A DNA stretch of 64,000 nt from Halobacteriovorax sp. JY17 (GCF_002753895.1 NZ_NJER01000001.1:806001-870000); one strand, 5' to 3'. Shown: positions 46,821 through 57,121, counted from the stretch's first letter. Translations and numbers: made by a program. Notes: a model not told the origin generated them from the sequence alone.

Positions 46821-47914
46821 TATTTCTCCAAATTTAATAAATCAATTAATTCATTCATTATATCTTGAACTTCAATTTTAGACATACACTCATAGTATGG
46901 ACAAGCATTTCCTGCACACTTAAATCTCTCCCCGCATACAACATCAGGAATGACTAGTCTCAAGTTCTCTTCCTCTCTATTGAACGGAGCCCAGCGAAGT
47001 GTACTTTGCACTTTAATAGGAGAATAAATACCGACTGTTTTTACTCCGAGAGTATTGGCAATATGAGTTGTTCCCGTACTAGGTCCAATAAATGCTGCTG
47101 CTTTAGAGAGGATATTCATATAGTCAGTAAGACCGTTTACACCACCATCAAAGAGATAGACTCTTCCGCTTAGGTGGTCACACTTATCAATATGGTCTTT
47201 TAATCCCGAGAGGAATTGTTGATCACTTGCGGTGTGAGAGATAATCCAATTATACTTCTTAGGAAAGCGCCTCTCCATTTTATCGATAAGTCTTCCGTAA
47301 TTCCTAGAAGACCAATTAAGAGTATGTCCCGTCATTCCTGGATGAATAAATATATTTTCAAGGGAAGAGTCTAGCCCTTCTTTTTCAATCGCTAATTTAA
47401 AGTTTTCAAGAGAAGTGTCTCTATCCTTTTCATTAATCGTAATCTTTGGAGAGAGATCGAATTCTTTTTTTACATCGTGCTCAATTCCAAGCCCACGTAG
47501 AAGGTTTAAATTATACTCGCTCTCATGCATCGTCACGAGAGATCTCTTTTGCCTGACTCCAGCATTTAAAAATAAAAAACTAGGTAACTTAGAAATAAGC
47601 CCTGCCCTCTTTTCAATTCTCTTAAGCCACATATAGAGGCTGACGAATTGATCACCGCCTACAAAAATATAAATATCAGGCCTAAAGCCTCTAATAATAT
47701 TTCCTAGGGTTTTCATTCTATTGAGTAGTGAAGCTTTCTTTCTATATAGAAAAACGCCGTCAACATAGGGATGATTTTCAAATAACGGAGCTGAGATTGG
47801 AGAGATTAAGAATCTAATATCTGCTTCTGGAAACTTTAACCTAAGAAGAGCTGCTATAGGCTCAGTCAATATAGTATCGCCGAGAGCATCTGTTCTATTG
47901 ATTAAGATTTTCAC
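46820..47914 (-). CDS. Glycosyltransferase family 9 (heptosyltransferase-like)
   Basis: This 364-residue GT-B enzyme begins MKILINRTDALGDTILTEPI, the heptosyltransferase opening (RxDxLGDxxLxxP), and contains IFIHPGMTGHTLNW and FIGPSTGTTHIANTLG, the ADP-heptose-binding region. A C-terminal cysteine cluster (FKCAGNACPYYECM) is a further family feature. It most likely adds heptose to the LPS core, in keeping with the adjoining heptose kinase gene. Which heptosyltransferase (WaaC or WaaF) cannot be said. Confidence 0.85.
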   Translation of the reverse strand: MKILINRTDALGDTILTEPIAALLRLKFPEADIRFLISPISAPLFENHPYVDGVFLYRKKASLLNRMKTLGNIIRGFRPDIYIFVGGDQFVSLYMWLKRIEKRAGLISKLPSFLFLNAGVRQKRSLVTMHESEYNLNLLRGLGIEHDVKKEFDLSPKITINEKDRDTSLENFKLAIEKEGLDSSLENIFIHPGMTGHTLNWSSRNYGRLIDKMERRFPKKYNWIISHTASDQQFLSGLKDHIDKCDHLSGRVYLFDGGVNGLTDYMNILSKAAAFIGPSTGTTHIANTLGVKTVGIYSPIKVQSTLRWAPFNREEENLRLVIPDVVCGERFKCAGNACPYYECMSKIEVQDIMNELIDLLNLEK

Positions 47915-48603
47915 AAAGAGATTCCTATCCCCTTGGCCTTATCTAGAACAGAGCTTTTAAGCGAACTTAGAACTTCTACTAACTCCATTTCGCTAGTGTC
48001 AACAAGAGCAGCATCCTCCGCCATCTTTAGAGGAGCAACTTCTCGGTTCATATCACTCTCATCTCTCTTTTTTACATCTATCATTATTTGCTCGAGAGAG
48101 AGCTCTGACTCACCAGCTTCTTGAAGCTGATTAAGTCTCCTATTAGACCTGACTTCAACTGAGGCAGTCACGAAGAATTTACAAAAGGCATTTGGAAAAA
48201 CAACTGTTCCAATATCTCGCCCCTCCATTACGCAAACCACTCGGCTAGCGAGATCTCTTTGAAAATTTAAGAGATATTCCCTGACTTTTGGAATTTGAGA
48301 AATGATTGAAGCAAGTTTAGAAACATTATGCTCTCTGATTTTAAGAGAGAGGTTCTCCCCATCAATTCCAATCAGAAAGTCAGAGGATTTCCCGTACTCT
48401 AGATTAATACTTGATAGAAACTCATCCATTTCAGGACCAGCAGTTAATGAAATATTTCTTTGATCACAACAATATGCAAGCGCTCTAAACATGGCGCCAG
48501 TATCTATATAAAGAACATCAAGCGTTTCAGCTAATTTTTTAGCAATAGTCGACTTCCCGCTACCAGAAGGTCCATCTATAGCAATGACTTTTGAAAAAGA
48601 CAT
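47911..48603 (-). CDS. cmk: Cytidylate kinase
   Basis: Cmk phosphorylates CMP and dCMP. The 230-residue protein starts with the P-loop IAIDGPSGSGKSTIAKKLAE and continues LYIDTGAMFRALAYCC, then the CMP-binding and lid segments VVCVMEGRDIGTVVFPNAF and KFFVTASVEVRSNRRLNQL. The start at 48603 follows a 58-base gap to the next gene region. It leads the minus-strand operon cmk-heptosyltransferase-rfaE1-DUF4416, with 4-, 1- and 8-base overlaps. Confidence 0.95.
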   Translation of the reverse strand: MSFSKVIAIDGPSGSGKSTIAKKLAETLDVLYIDTGAMFRALAYCCDQRNISLTAGPEMDEFLSSINLEYGKSSDFLIGIDGENLSLKIREHNVSKLASIISQIPKVREYLLNFQRDLASRVVCVMEGRDIGTVVFPNAFCKFFVTASVEVRSNRRLNQLQEAGESELSLEQIMIDVKKRDESDMNREVAPLKMAEDAALVDTSEMELVEVLSSLKSSVLDKAKGIGISL

Positions 48604-48688
48604 TTTTTCTACTTCCTTGAAAATTAAGACACAACGGGTAAATAATCTACCACTTTAGTCAGAGCAAAACTAGACGCTATGTGAGAAT

Positions 48689-49663
48689 TTAGAGAGATTT
48701 CTGAGATTGACCAATTGAGTTAAGGGCCAAACGGTAATCGAAGCTTGGGAGTTCAACAAAGTGAAAAATTTGATCAACTTCGTATAATCGTGTGTATAAG
48801 TAGGCTGTTTTTGGATTTTCGACTACTAAAGTCTTTCTCAGTGAGAGATATTTTTTAGACGACTTCTTTGAGAAATTCTTTGAAATTAATTTATAATGCC
48901 TTCTCACTTTATCGAGGTAGAGATTTCTCACACCAACTTCTTGCTTATTTCTAAGTCTTCTATAGACGCCTCCCGGCCCCATATTATAGGCCACAGTGGC
49001 GAGCCGGTAATTTCCCTTAAACATTTTGAGTAGACGCTTTAAATAGAAAACACCCATTTCAATATTTAGATGTGGATCTTTAATATTTTCATAAACTACA
49101 GTTTCTTTAACTGGCATATTTAAAAGTTTGCTTAAGAAAACTCCCGTCGCTGGCATAATTTGCATAAGTCCAGTTGCCGAAACTGAACTGGTGGCCTTTA
49201 AGTTGAAGTGACTCTCCGTCCACATCACACTAAGCGCCCAAAAAGGATCTATTTGATACTGCTCGCAGATCTCCATAGTCTTTGTAATATATCTAGCGAG
49301 CCTCTTTTTAAGACGACCACTTTTTACTGCAGAGAGAATCAAACTTCTCGCTTCTTTCTTAGAGTAGAGCTCCATTTGATCGAGAGGAATTCCTCCAAAA
49401 GAATCTTGCACCATTGGAAATTGATAGAAAGTTTTCTCATCTAAGAAGTAAGCTGATTCACTCTTTGGCTTTTTCATTTCTAAGTTTTGACTTTGAGACT
49501 CAAGAGAAGCTTCTTTAGAAAAAATAATTCCCACTACAATGAAAATTGCCAGAGTATTTAAATAGCGAAGAGATGATCTGGCTGCCCCTGAACTCATAAC
49601 GCGAGAAAGCATCTGCAGACTTTCGTCTAGAAAGGAATGTACTTTTTGTGAATTCTTAAACAT
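48689..49663 (-). CDS. Membrane-anchored lytic transglycosylase (SLT domain)
   Basis: The protein has an N-terminal membrane segment (TLAIFIVVGIIFS, about 35-50) and an SLT/goose-lysozyme-type domain (about 135-290): ALSVMWTESHFN with the catalytic Glu, SATGLMQIMPATG, NIEMGVFYLKRLL and ATVAYNMGPGGVYRRL. Such enzymes cleave the glycan strands of murein with anhydro-muramyl formation. The whole is 324 residues. It is monocistronic, divergent from the YyaL gene. Confidence 0.9.
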   Translation of the reverse strand: MFKNSQKVHSFLDESLQMLSRVMSSGAARSSLRYLNTLAIFIVVGIIFSKEASLESQSQNLEMKKPKSESAYFLDEKTFYQFPMVQDSFGGIPLDQMELYSKKEARSLILSAVKSGRLKKRLARYITKTMEICEQYQIDPFWALSVMWTESHFNLKATSSVSATGLMQIMPATGVFLSKLLNMPVKETVVYENIKDPHLNIEMGVFYLKRLLKMFKGNYRLATVAYNMGPGGVYRRLRNKQEVGVRNLYLDKVRRHYKLISKNFSKKSSKKYLSLRKTLVVENPKTAYLYTRLYEVDQIFHFVELPSFDYRLALNSIGQSQKSL

Positions 49664-49780
49664 ACGCAGAGGCTTTTACCCCCCACTAAATTGGTCTGTC
49701 TAGCCCAGTACATAGAATTTACCCAGTGTTCATCGAAGGAAACGCACATCGCTAACGAAATTTCGAGATTTTAGGTGGTT

Positions 49781-49809
49781 TTGAGCCAATTTATCCTTTA
49801 AAATATCTT
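49781..49809 (+). promoter_or_regulatory. Candidate promoter of the YyaL-like gene
   Basis: TTGAGC (49781-49786), a 17-base spacer and TATCTT (49804-49809) lie before the chosen start at 49837. The match is modest. Confidence 0.3.
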
Positions 49810-49836
49810 TCTAGTTTATAAATGGAGACCAATATA

Positions 49837-51915
49837 ATGACGCAAGACACTACATATAATAGATTATCTGAAGAGAAATCGGCCTACCTACTTCAACATA
49901 AAGATAATTTGATTCACTGGTTTAGTTACGGACCTGAAGCTATTCAAAGGGCCAAGGACGAGAATAAGCCAATCTTTCTCTCCGTAGGTTATTCAACTTG
50001 TCACTGGTGTCACATCATGGCCGCGGAGTCTTTTGGAGATCAAGAGACCGCTGACTTTATGAATGAGAATTTTATCAATATAAAAGTAGATAAAGAAGAA
50101 TTACCAGATATTGATAATTACTATCAACAGGCCTGTCACCTCTTTACTCAAAGTGGTGGGTGGCCTCTCTCGGCATTTCTTCTTCCAGATATGAGACCAT
50201 ACTTTGTGGGTACTTACTTTCCAAAGAATGCAGTTGAAGGTCAAACAAGTTTTAAAGAATTAACAGCAGAACTACTTAGAGCTTTTAATGAAGAGCATGA
50301 GCAGATTGAAACTAATGCAACAAATGTCACTGAGGCCATAGCGAAAGGTCTTATTCCAAAAGATAAGGTTGAATATCAAGGACACTTCCCACCTCCAGCA
50401 GCAATTATGGACGCCGTTAAGCAATTTGCGGATGAAGAGAATGGTGGATATGGACAGTCTCCTAAATTTCCTCAATTTGCTTTCTACGAATGGGCCATCG
50501 AGCAAATGCTTGAAGGTATGATTCAAAAAGATCAGGGTGAGCATATTATTAAATCTCTTGAACGAATGCTCATGGGTGGAATCTATGACCACGCACGCGG
50601 AGGAATTCACAGATATTCGACAGATGAAAAATGGCTTGTACCTCACTTTGAGAAAATGATTTACGATCAAGCTGGTCTTTTAAGACTTCTCTCCAAAGCG
50701 AGCGTTCTCTACCCTTCTCCGATTATCTTCGATAGTTTAATTCAAACCCTAGACTACCTAGAAGCAGAAATGCTCGGAGAATCGTCACACTTTCTTACCG
50801 CTCAAGATGCCGACGCAGAAGGTGTTGAAGGACTCTTTCACACTTTTTCTTTAGAAGAATTTGAAGATGCTCTTAAAAACTTTGAAGATGAAAATGAAAG
50901 TCTTATCGACAATAGTGAAACTATTAAGAAGTGGTTTAATATTACGAAGGAAGGAAATTTTGATAAAGGCCTTAATGTTATCTCTTTAAATTATGACCTA
51001 CGTTCAGAATTCTTTACTCAAGAAGGTTGGAACACCATTAGAAAAGTGAAGAAGTCTCTGCAAAATGAAAGAAAGCAGCGTATTCCACCAATGACTGATA
51101 ACAAGGGTGTTGCCAGCTGGAACTTCATGATGGTTTCTGCTCTAGTCGATGTCATGCAATACTGCCAAATCGATGTTATTCGCCAAAAAGCGTCTTCACT
51201 CTTTAACACTACTCTTGAAGGACTTTACACCAATTTTCTAGTCTCTAAAGACGAGAAGGGAATGAGAATTCGCCATTCGACAACAAGAGCGGCCAGTCTT
51301 CCTTACTTAGAAGATTATGTAAACTTCGCTCAGACTCAACTTAGAGTTTATGAAATGACTGGCAACCCTGTTTTCAAACAGAACTTCACAGATACATTGG
51401 AGTATGTCCTTAAAGAATTTATCGATGGTGATAAGGTTTATACAAGAGCAATCTCTTCTAGTGAGCACGAACTCTATCCAAATCAACTCGTAAACTCCAT
51501 GGATCAATCCTATAAGTCTGCTGCCTCAACTCTTATTCATATTGTAAGAAGAGCCGCTATTCTCCTTGGTGATAGAGAGTACTTAGACAAGATTAAAGAT
51601 ATTCAAGAAGACTTCACTCACGAGGCCTTAAAGAATCCACTCAGTTGCGGCGAGGCCCTAAGGGCGCTTAGTTATCCAGATAGCGCTTATAGAGTAGTTA
51701 AACTTCCTGTGGAGTGGTTAGAAAATCCTCAGTACATAAACTTCATGCCATACTTCCTTAGTCGCTTTGTTCTAGACTATAGAAAAGATAGTGAAGATAA
51801 GTGGGAAATTTGTAATCTAACAGAGTGCGAGATTACAGGAACAGGGCTTGAGGAATTTATTGAAACTCTAAGACCTACTAGTTCTCCGGACGAAGCTGAG
51901 AGCGATGACGAATAA
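49837..51915 (+). CDS. Thioredoxin-domain protein of the YyaL/SPATA20 family
   Basis: About 692 residues. The N-terminal DUF255 thioredoxin-like domain (about 5-165) starts [21 protein letters not shown] and includes [14 protein letters not shown], with the CxxC motif and [11 protein letters not shown]. An (alpha/alpha)6 barrel follows ([37 protein letters not shown]). The function is uncertain in all organisms. GGAG nine bases before ATG at 49837 is better than the in-frame ATG five codons earlier. Its end overlaps the next gene by 11 bases. Confidence 0.9.
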   Translation: MTQDTTYNRLSEEKSAYLLQHKDNLIHWFSYGPEAIQRAKDENKPIFLSVGYSTCHWCHIMAAESFGDQETADFMNENFINIKVDKEELPDIDNYYQQACHLFTQSGGWPLSAFLLPDMRPYFVGTYFPKNAVEGQTSFKELTAELLRAFNEEHEQIETNATNVTEAIAKGLIPKDKVEYQGHFPPPAAIMDAVKQFADEENGGYGQSPKFPQFAFYEWAIEQMLEGMIQKDQGEHIIKSLERMLMGGIYDHARGGIHRYSTDEKWLVPHFEKMIYDQAGLLRLLSKASVLYPSPIIFDSLIQTLDYLEAEMLGESSHFLTAQDADAEGVEGLFHTFSLEEFEDALKNFEDENESLIDNSETIKKWFNITKEGNFDKGLNVISLNYDLRSEFFTQEGWNTIRKVKKSLQNERKQRIPPMTDNKGVASWNFMMVSALVDVMQYCQIDVIRQKASSLFNTTLEGLYTNFLVSKDEKGMRIRHSTTRAASLPYLEDYVNFAQTQLRVYEMTGNPVFKQNFTDTLEYVLKEFIDGDKVYTRAISSSEHELYPNQLVNSMDQSYKSAASTLIHIVRRAAILLGDREYLDKIKDIQEDFTHEALKNPLSCGEALRALSYPDSAYRVVKLPVEWLENPQYINFMPYFLSRFVLDYRKDSEDKWEICNLTECEITGTGLEEFIETLRPTSSPDEAESDDE

Positions 51916-52828
51916 TATTTTAGAAGGCATTACTATTTTAGACTTTGGTCACAGACTCCCTGGTCCACTTGCGGGAAAAATTCTCGCAGGACTTGGAGCA
52001 AGAGTGATCAAAGTTGAAGATCATATTTTTCAAGATCCTTTCTGTGCAGGCGCTTTTGCAGAATTCGATGCAAGTTTTAAAGATTGGTATAAAGAATTAA
52101 ACGGCAAGAAAGAAATTCTTCGCCTAGACTTTAAATCTCCTACGATAAAAGAAGAAATTAGACTTCTCCTTCAAAAGTCTTCGGGAATAATCAATGGACT
52201 TCCAGAAAAAGTTCAAAAGAGTTTAGGAATTGATTCAGAGTCAATCTTAAAGCTAGAGCGCCCAATCGCAGTTGTCGACATGAAGGCCTCTAAAGAATCT
52301 AAAACGGCCATGCATGACCTTAATGCTCTGGCGATGACGGGCCTTCTCTCACTATATGTCGAAGGAAAAACTAAAAATATTGTTGATCCTCCTTTTCTTC
52401 CTATTGCTGGGATTAACTTTGGACACAAAGTTGCGACAGATTTACTTGCTGTCTTATTAAAGGTCAGGGAAAGCGGGAAGAGCATCTTTCATACAACTTA
52501 CTTACTTGAAAGTACCGAAGAGATCTTCAATGCTTTTTGGCCAAGATCAAGTCGACATCTTCGCACAAAATTTCTCCACAACGGACTCTACCCTTGTTAC
52601 TCTCTCTATAAAACAGCTGATGATAAGTATGTGGCCCTTGCTGCGGTGGAAGAAAAATTTTGGATAGAATTCTGTGAAGTATTCGAACTTAATATTCCTA
52701 AAGAAGAGAGATTTAATCATCAAGATGACAAAGTGTTTAGAGCGATCTCTAAGTGCTTCCTATCTCTTACGCAAAAGGAAATTAAGAAAATTACTGAGCG
52801 CCACGACTTCTGTCTATCATTGATTTAA
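51905..52828 (+). CDS. CaiB/BaiF family (class III) CoA-transferase-like protein
   Basis: The N-terminus [33 protein letters not shown] is the class III CoA-transferase signature, and [14 protein letters not shown] places the catalytic Asp. The family usually has 380-450 residues; at 307 this one lacks part of the C-terminal interlocking region (it still has [31 protein letters not shown]). It could be an alpha-methylacyl-CoA racemase-like relative or a reduced enzyme. It overlaps the YyaL gene by 11 bases. Confidence 0.78.
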   Translation: MTNNILEGITILDFGHRLPGPLAGKILAGLGARVIKVEDHIFQDPFCAGAFAEFDASFKDWYKELNGKKEILRLDFKSPTIKEEIRLLLQKSSGIINGLPEKVQKSLGIDSESILKLERPIAVVDMKASKESKTAMHDLNALAMTGLLSLYVEGKTKNIVDPPFLPIAGINFGHKVATDLLAVLLKVRESGKSIFHTTYLLESTEEIFNAFWPRSSRHLRTKFLHNGLYPCYSLYKTADDKYVALAAVEEKFWIEFCEVFELNIPKEERFNHQDDKVFRAISKCFLSLTQKEIKKITERHDFCLSLI

Positions 52829-52864
52829 CTTGCCAATTTACTAGGTTTTAACTAATCTTCGCCC

Positions 52865-53434
52865 ATGGGATTAATGTATATGTTTCCAGTTTCTGAAGAA
52901 GAAACTGATAGAGTAAAAATTCAAGAGGCCTCCATCACTATAAAGTCCTATGGACTTCCTATGATTTTCTGGGGCTATTTAGTAGCGATACTCGTGGTTA
53001 TTGGGGCCATGTATCTTGCTGTGGCAGCGCCAATTAATAAACTCATAGCAACGGGTGATCAGATCAATATGATCTTGGCCTATGCCGTTCTTGTTGTAAT
53101 TTACGGACTTCCTCTCACTCTATTGGCACTCTATTTCTATGAGAAATCAATCATCAAAAAAGATTCCCTCATTACAGTTGTCCATAAAGTTTTCTGGATT
53201 CCAGTAATGAAGAAAGTTATTCATTTAGAAAATCGTGATGCTATTGAGCTTCACCACTTCATGGACTCTCCCAATGTAGCCAAAATGAGAGCTCAACCAG
53301 AGCTTAGAGGCTTTGAAAATAAAGGTTACTTCGAATTATTTGCCAAAAATAGTCAAGGAAAGGCCATTTTTCTAGATAGACACTCTAGAAAGGCCGATAT
53401 TATCAAAATTAGAGACTTACTTAGAAAGTACTAA
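52865..53434 (+). CDS. Small membrane protein
   Basis: I do not recognise this 189-residue protein. Two strong hydrophobic segments (about 37-60, LVAILVVIGAMYLAVAA; about 75-97, LAYAVLVVIYGLPLTLLALY) indicate a hairpin in the inner membrane. A soluble basic C-terminal domain follows (VHKVFWIPVMKKVIHLENRD), probably cytoplasmic. No clear ribosome-binding site is seen, and the start at 52865 is taken as the first ATG after the upstream stop. Confidence 0.65.
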   Translation: MGLMYMFPVSEEETDRVKIQEASITIKSYGLPMIFWGYLVAILVVIGAMYLAVAAPINKLIATGDQINMILAYAVLVVIYGLPLTLLALYFYEKSIIKKDSLITVVHKVFWIPVMKKVIHLENRDAIELHHFMDSPNVAKMRAQPELRGFENKGYFELFAKNSQGKAIFLDRHSRKADIIKIRDLLRKY

Positions 53435-53475
53435 CCTCAAATATTCAGCATCTGTACAGGGAAAGCCGAACACAG

Positions 53476-53505
53476 TTGGTCATTTTGCTGTAAATTTGAT
53501 ATAAA
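53476..53505 (+). promoter_or_regulatory. Sigma-70-type promoter of slyD
   Basis: TTGGTC (53476-53481), an 18-base spacer and TATAAA (53500-53505) precede slyD, whose GGAAGG lies 6 bases before ATG. Confidence 0.5.
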
Positions 53506-53532
53506 TAAAAAAATTGTAACGGAAGGTAAATT

Positions 53533-54027
53533 ATGAAAATTCAAAACGATCACGTAGTAGAAATCAACTATACTCTAAAGACTGACGGAGGTGAAACGAT
53601 TGATACTTCTGATACAGGTGGACCTCTTTGTTACCTTCACGGTAAGCAAAATATTATTCCAGGACTTGAAAATGCCCTAACAGGTAAGTCTCTAAACGAT
53701 AAAGTAAGCGTAAGAGTTGAGCCAAAAGAAGCCTATGGGGAAAGAGAAGAAGAACTTATTCAAAAAATTGATAAGTCTCAATTTCCTAATTTTGATGAAA
53801 TGACAATTGGTCAACAACTTCAAGTTCAAACAGAAAGTGGACACCCACTAATTGTAACAGTAATTGAAAAAGAAGAAGATGGTCTTACTCTTGACGGTAA
53901 TCACCCTCTTGCAGGGATCAATCTTAACTTTGATGTTGAAGTTGTAAGTATTAGAGAAGCAACTAAAGAAGAACTTACTCATGGTCACGTACATGGAGAA
54001 GGTTCAGGTTGCGGTCACGAACACTAA
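53533..54027 (+). CDS. slyD: FKBP-type peptidyl-prolyl isomerase SlyD
   Basis: The 164-residue protein is a SlyD-like prolyl isomerase and metallochaperone. The FKBP half (about 1-70, 130-150) has VEINYTLKTDGGETIDTS and PGLENALTGKSLNDKVSV, with an inserted IF flap (about 75-125). The C-terminal tail HGHVHGEGSGCGHEH is a short metal-binding His/Cys cluster. There is no signal peptide, so it acts in the cytoplasm. Confidence 0.93.
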   Translation: MKIQNDHVVEINYTLKTDGGETIDTSDTGGPLCYLHGKQNIIPGLENALTGKSLNDKVSVRVEPKEAYGEREEELIQKIDKSQFPNFDEMTIGQQLQVQTESGHPLIVTVIEKEEDGLTLDGNHPLAGINLNFDVEVVSIREATKEELTHGHVHGEGSGCGHEH

Positions 54028-54035
54028 AAAAATTC

Positions 54036-54063
54036 GCCCTCAAAAAAACTCACTTTTGAGGGC
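54036..54063. terminator. Hairpin after slyD
   Basis: GCCCTCAAAA and TTTTGAGGGC form a ten-pair stem. There is no T run after it on the plus strand. On the minus strand GAATTTTTTT follows, so it would terminate best in the antisense direction. Confidence 0.55.
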
Positions 54064-54159
54064 AAACACTCCTCCCTAATCAAATCAATATATATTACCT
54101 ATAGAAAATTTAAGAATCTTTAGTAGAATAGTAGAAAATTACTTACTAAGGGACTACTA

Positions 54160-55776
54160 ATGCAAAGAGTATTCGCAGCTTCACTCATTCTACTTCTATG
54201 TCTTTCTTGTCAAAAAGAAGAGCAAGACTACTATCAAAAGAACGGAAAAATAAAGAATGTCATCTTTGTCATTGGTGATGGAATGGGACCTCAACAACTC
54301 TCAATGCTACAACTCTTTGCCAAACATTCAAAAGAGCCTCACTTTAAAAATAGAGTGACTAATCTTGAAAGACTTATGTCTGTGGGGAGAACAAGCTCTG
54401 TTATGACAAATCCTGGAAAGAATTTAGTGGTAGACTCATCTTGCTCAGCGACTCAGTACTCAACAGGGGAATACTCCCTTCCAGAAGTTGTAGGTCTTGA
54501 TGACAACGGAGAAGTTTCTAAGACAATTTTAGAATTAGCAAAAGAGAAAGGTCTTCGCACAGGCCTCGTTTCAGATACAAGACTCACTCACGCGACTCCG
54601 GCCTCTTACGCCTCTCATAATATTTCAAGAAGCGATGAGAGCGCAATTGCTAAAGAGATGCTAGAAGTTGGCCCAGACATTATGCTCTCAGGTGGACTTA
54701 GATACTTTATTCCAAAGAGTGCAGAAAAAGACGAAGAACTTAGAAACCTCGTTCCCTCTTATATTTCTCTAAATTCTAAGAGAAAGGATGAAGAGAATTT
54801 ACTTAATTTTGCCAGTGATAAGAATTATCAACTGGTTTTTGATAGAGAGTCTTTATCAAAGGCAGAAAAGGGAAAAGTTCTAGGGCTCTTTGAAAGTTCT
54901 TCAATGCCTGATGGAATTTGGAATACACAGAATAAAGATAAAGCGGAGAGACAGATTCCAACTCTTACTGAAATGGCGAAGACTGCCCTAGATAATCTTG
55001 ATGGTAGTGAGAAAGGATTCTTTCTTATGATTGAAGCGGGTCAAATTGATTGGGCCGGACATAGAAACGACACGGGACTTCTACTTCATGAAATGCTTAG
55101 AGCGGACGAACTCTTTGGGCTTCTTCATAAGTGGATGAAAGGAAGAGAAGATACTCTCCTAGTTGTCACAGCTGATCATGAAACAGGTGGTTTTGGTTTT
55201 AGCTATAGTGGATACGATGTTTTAAAACCAGTAAAAATTACGGGGGAAAAATTCAAAGGTGAAGACTATAGGCCTAAGTATAACTATGGTGATTTCTCAA
55301 CTCTAGACAAGCTCTACCGTCAATCTAGATCAACACTAGATCTAATGATAGATGTGAAAGGATGGCCAAAGGAAAAGCAAACAAAGAAGAATATGAGAGA
55401 GTATTTTGAGACTCACATGGGTTATGCCTTTTCAGACAAAGATATTGATCAATTAATGAGAAGTTCAAAGAACGAATTCTATAGACCTGATCATGGAAAC
55501 CTTAGCCTAAAAGAAGTTCCTCACATAGAAGACTTTGCGGCCTTCTATACTTATGGAAATATTGTACGGGCCAATATCTTTGCTCGTATTCTTGGGCATA
55601 AGCAAAATGCTGTTTGGGCCACAGGTTCTCATACTTCAACACCTGTCACCATGATCACAGTAGGACCTAGAAGTTTAACAGATGAGTTTAACGGTCTTCT
55701 TCACTCAACGGAAGTAGGACGAAAGACAATAAAAGCCCTTGGACTTAAGAAAGATTATAAGACAGTTATAAAGTAA
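54160..55776 (+). CDS. Alkaline phosphatase, lipoprotein form
   Basis: The 538-residue protein of the alkaline phosphatase (PhoA) superfamily has a lipoprotein signal ending LLLCLSC. Metal and catalytic motifs are present: FVIGDGMGPQQLSM (Asp), VDSSCSATQYSTGEYS (phosphorylated Ser), LTHATPASYASH, MIEAGQIDWAGHRND, VTADHETGGFGFS and TGSHTSTPV. It would release phosphate from organic esters on the cell surface or in the periplasm. AAGGGA lies eight bases before the start. Confidence 0.92.
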   Translation: MQRVFAASLILLLCLSCQKEEQDYYQKNGKIKNVIFVIGDGMGPQQLSMLQLFAKHSKEPHFKNRVTNLERLMSVGRTSSVMTNPGKNLVVDSSCSATQYSTGEYSLPEVVGLDDNGEVSKTILELAKEKGLRTGLVSDTRLTHATPASYASHNISRSDESAIAKEMLEVGPDIMLSGGLRYFIPKSAEKDEELRNLVPSYISLNSKRKDEENLLNFASDKNYQLVFDRESLSKAEKGKVLGLFESSSMPDGIWNTQNKDKAERQIPTLTEMAKTALDNLDGSEKGFFLMIEAGQIDWAGHRNDTGLLLHEMLRADELFGLLHKWMKGREDTLLVVTADHETGGFGFSYSGYDVLKPVKITGEKFKGEDYRPKYNYGDFSTLDKLYRQSRSTLDLMIDVKGWPKEKQTKKNMREYFETHMGYAFSDKDIDQLMRSSKNEFYRPDHGNLSLKEVPHIEDFAAFYTYGNIVRANIFARILGHKQNAVWATGSHTSTPVTMITVGPRSLTDEFNGLLHSTEVGRKTIKALGLKKDYKTVIK

Positions 55777-57099
55777 TTATTGATACTCATATTCAGGAAA
55801 GGAATTTGTTATTGAACTTAGAAGACGCTCTTCATTACTAGGGCTTCTTCTAATTTTATTTAAATTCGCGACCAAGTATTGAGACTTCTTACTCACTTCA
55901 AGATCCGCCAGTGTTCCCTTAGTTAGAGCTATTTGATGAGTAAGATTTGTAAATTTATCACCTGTAAGCTTAGGTGTTGCGATCATTCTCTTATTTAATG
56001 GATTCATCCATTTTCCATTTGGCCTTTTAAAACCAAAGTGAAGGTGCGCCCCCGTCACTCTCCCCGTCGCTCCAACTCTTCCAATGACTTGATGAGATCT
56101 TACCCAGTCACCTACTTTTACTCCTCGAGTAGAGAGGTGATAGTAGAAAGAAGTTGATCCATCTCTATGCTTAATACCAATTTTATTTCCAGCAAATTCA
56201 TTAAAGCTTGAAATGACAACCTTTCCAGCAGAGACAGCATGTACTCTCTCTCCAGTTCTTCCTCTAAGGTCAACTCCCCTATGCATAGCTCTATGCCCTG
56301 TAACAGGATGTCTTCTCCATCCATAACTTGAACGGATATGTAATCTTGAAAGCGGGTATCTAAGTCCAGAATTAATGAGGGCCTGTCCGTCCTCAGTATA
56401 GTGGGCCGTGTAAGTAGATCCCTTCTCTTCATCTTCGTAGAAGAAGGCCTGATGACTTCCGGCCCTAATTCCTTCATAAGATGTGAAGAGGACTTTCGTT
56501 CCTACGATTTTGTCTTTATACATTCTCTCACTAAGAAGAACTTTATAGCGATCTCCCTTTCTAGCATTCATTCTAAAGTTCACTTTACACAGAAGAACAT
56601 TTACCACTTCATTAACGACAGAGGGTTGAAGTCCTTGTGTAATGAGATCTTCTTCAAGAGTTGACCCTGGCTGAAGACTTCCCTCTATTGTTCTTGGTTT
56701 CCAGAAAGTATCTAGAGTCGTTAGGGAGTAATCCCAATGACCAGTTAAATCATTTAGGGTAACAGTATGAGTCTCGACAAGGTTTTGAGAGAATGAAAAC
56801 TTCTTTAGGTTTTCATTATGATCGAATGTGGCCTGAAGCTGATCGCCAACTTTTATTTTTGAAAATTCCACTTCATCTCTTAAGGCATTAATTAATTTAA
56901 GAGACTGAGCATTATCAATAGATACACTCTTAAGTGCTTGATAGAGTCCCTGTCCTCTTTTAACTTCACCGTTTCTTACAGTGTCTACTATTTGTAGAGG
57001 TCTCAAAGGGCTTATAAATGGAGTAGCTTCGACGCTCTTTGCACTGTCACAGCTATAGAGACAACTAGATACTAGAATGAAGATTAGAATTTTTATCAT
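55777..57099 (-). CDS. M23 murein endopeptidase lipoprotein, FliA-type promoter
   Basis: This is a lipoprotein (signal IKILIFILVSSCLYSC) of about 440 residues. An N-terminal OapA/LysM-like region (about 30-230, GEVKRGQGLYQALKSVSI) leads to an M23 zinc peptidase domain (about 255-380): RSSYGWRRHPVTGHRAMHRG with H and D ligands in HRGVDLRG, FYYHLSTRG and GAHLHFGFKRPNG. It resembles MepM/YebA-type cross-link hydrolases. I prefer ATG at 57099 over 57114, since the promoter upstream would put transcription start at about 57115. Confidence 0.88.
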   Translation of the reverse strand: MIKILIFILVSSCLYSCDSAKSVEATPFISPLRPLQIVDTVRNGEVKRGQGLYQALKSVSIDNAQSLKLINALRDEVEFSKIKVGDQLQATFDHNENLKKFSFSQNLVETHTVTLNDLTGHWDYSLTTLDTFWKPRTIEGSLQPGSTLEEDLITQGLQPSVVNEVVNVLLCKVNFRMNARKGDRYKVLLSERMYKDKIVGTKVLFTSYEGIRAGSHQAFFYEDEEKGSTYTAHYTEDGQALINSGLRYPLSRLHIRSSYGWRRHPVTGHRAMHRGVDLRGRTGERVHAVSAGKVVISSFNEFAGNKIGIKHRDGSTSFYYHLSTRGVKVGDWVRSHQVIGRVGATGRVTGAHLHFGFKRPNGKWMNPLNKRMIATPKLTGDKFTNLTHQIALTKGTLADLEVSKKSQYLVANLNKIRRSPSNEERLLSSITNSFPEYEYQ

Positions 57100-57121
57100 A
57101 TTAGGAAATAGCATAACAAAA

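Noticed and set aside
54036-54063. Canonical plus-strand terminator for slyD
   Set aside because: The stem is good, but no T run follows on the plus strand; it is listed only as a hairpin with better antisense polarity.
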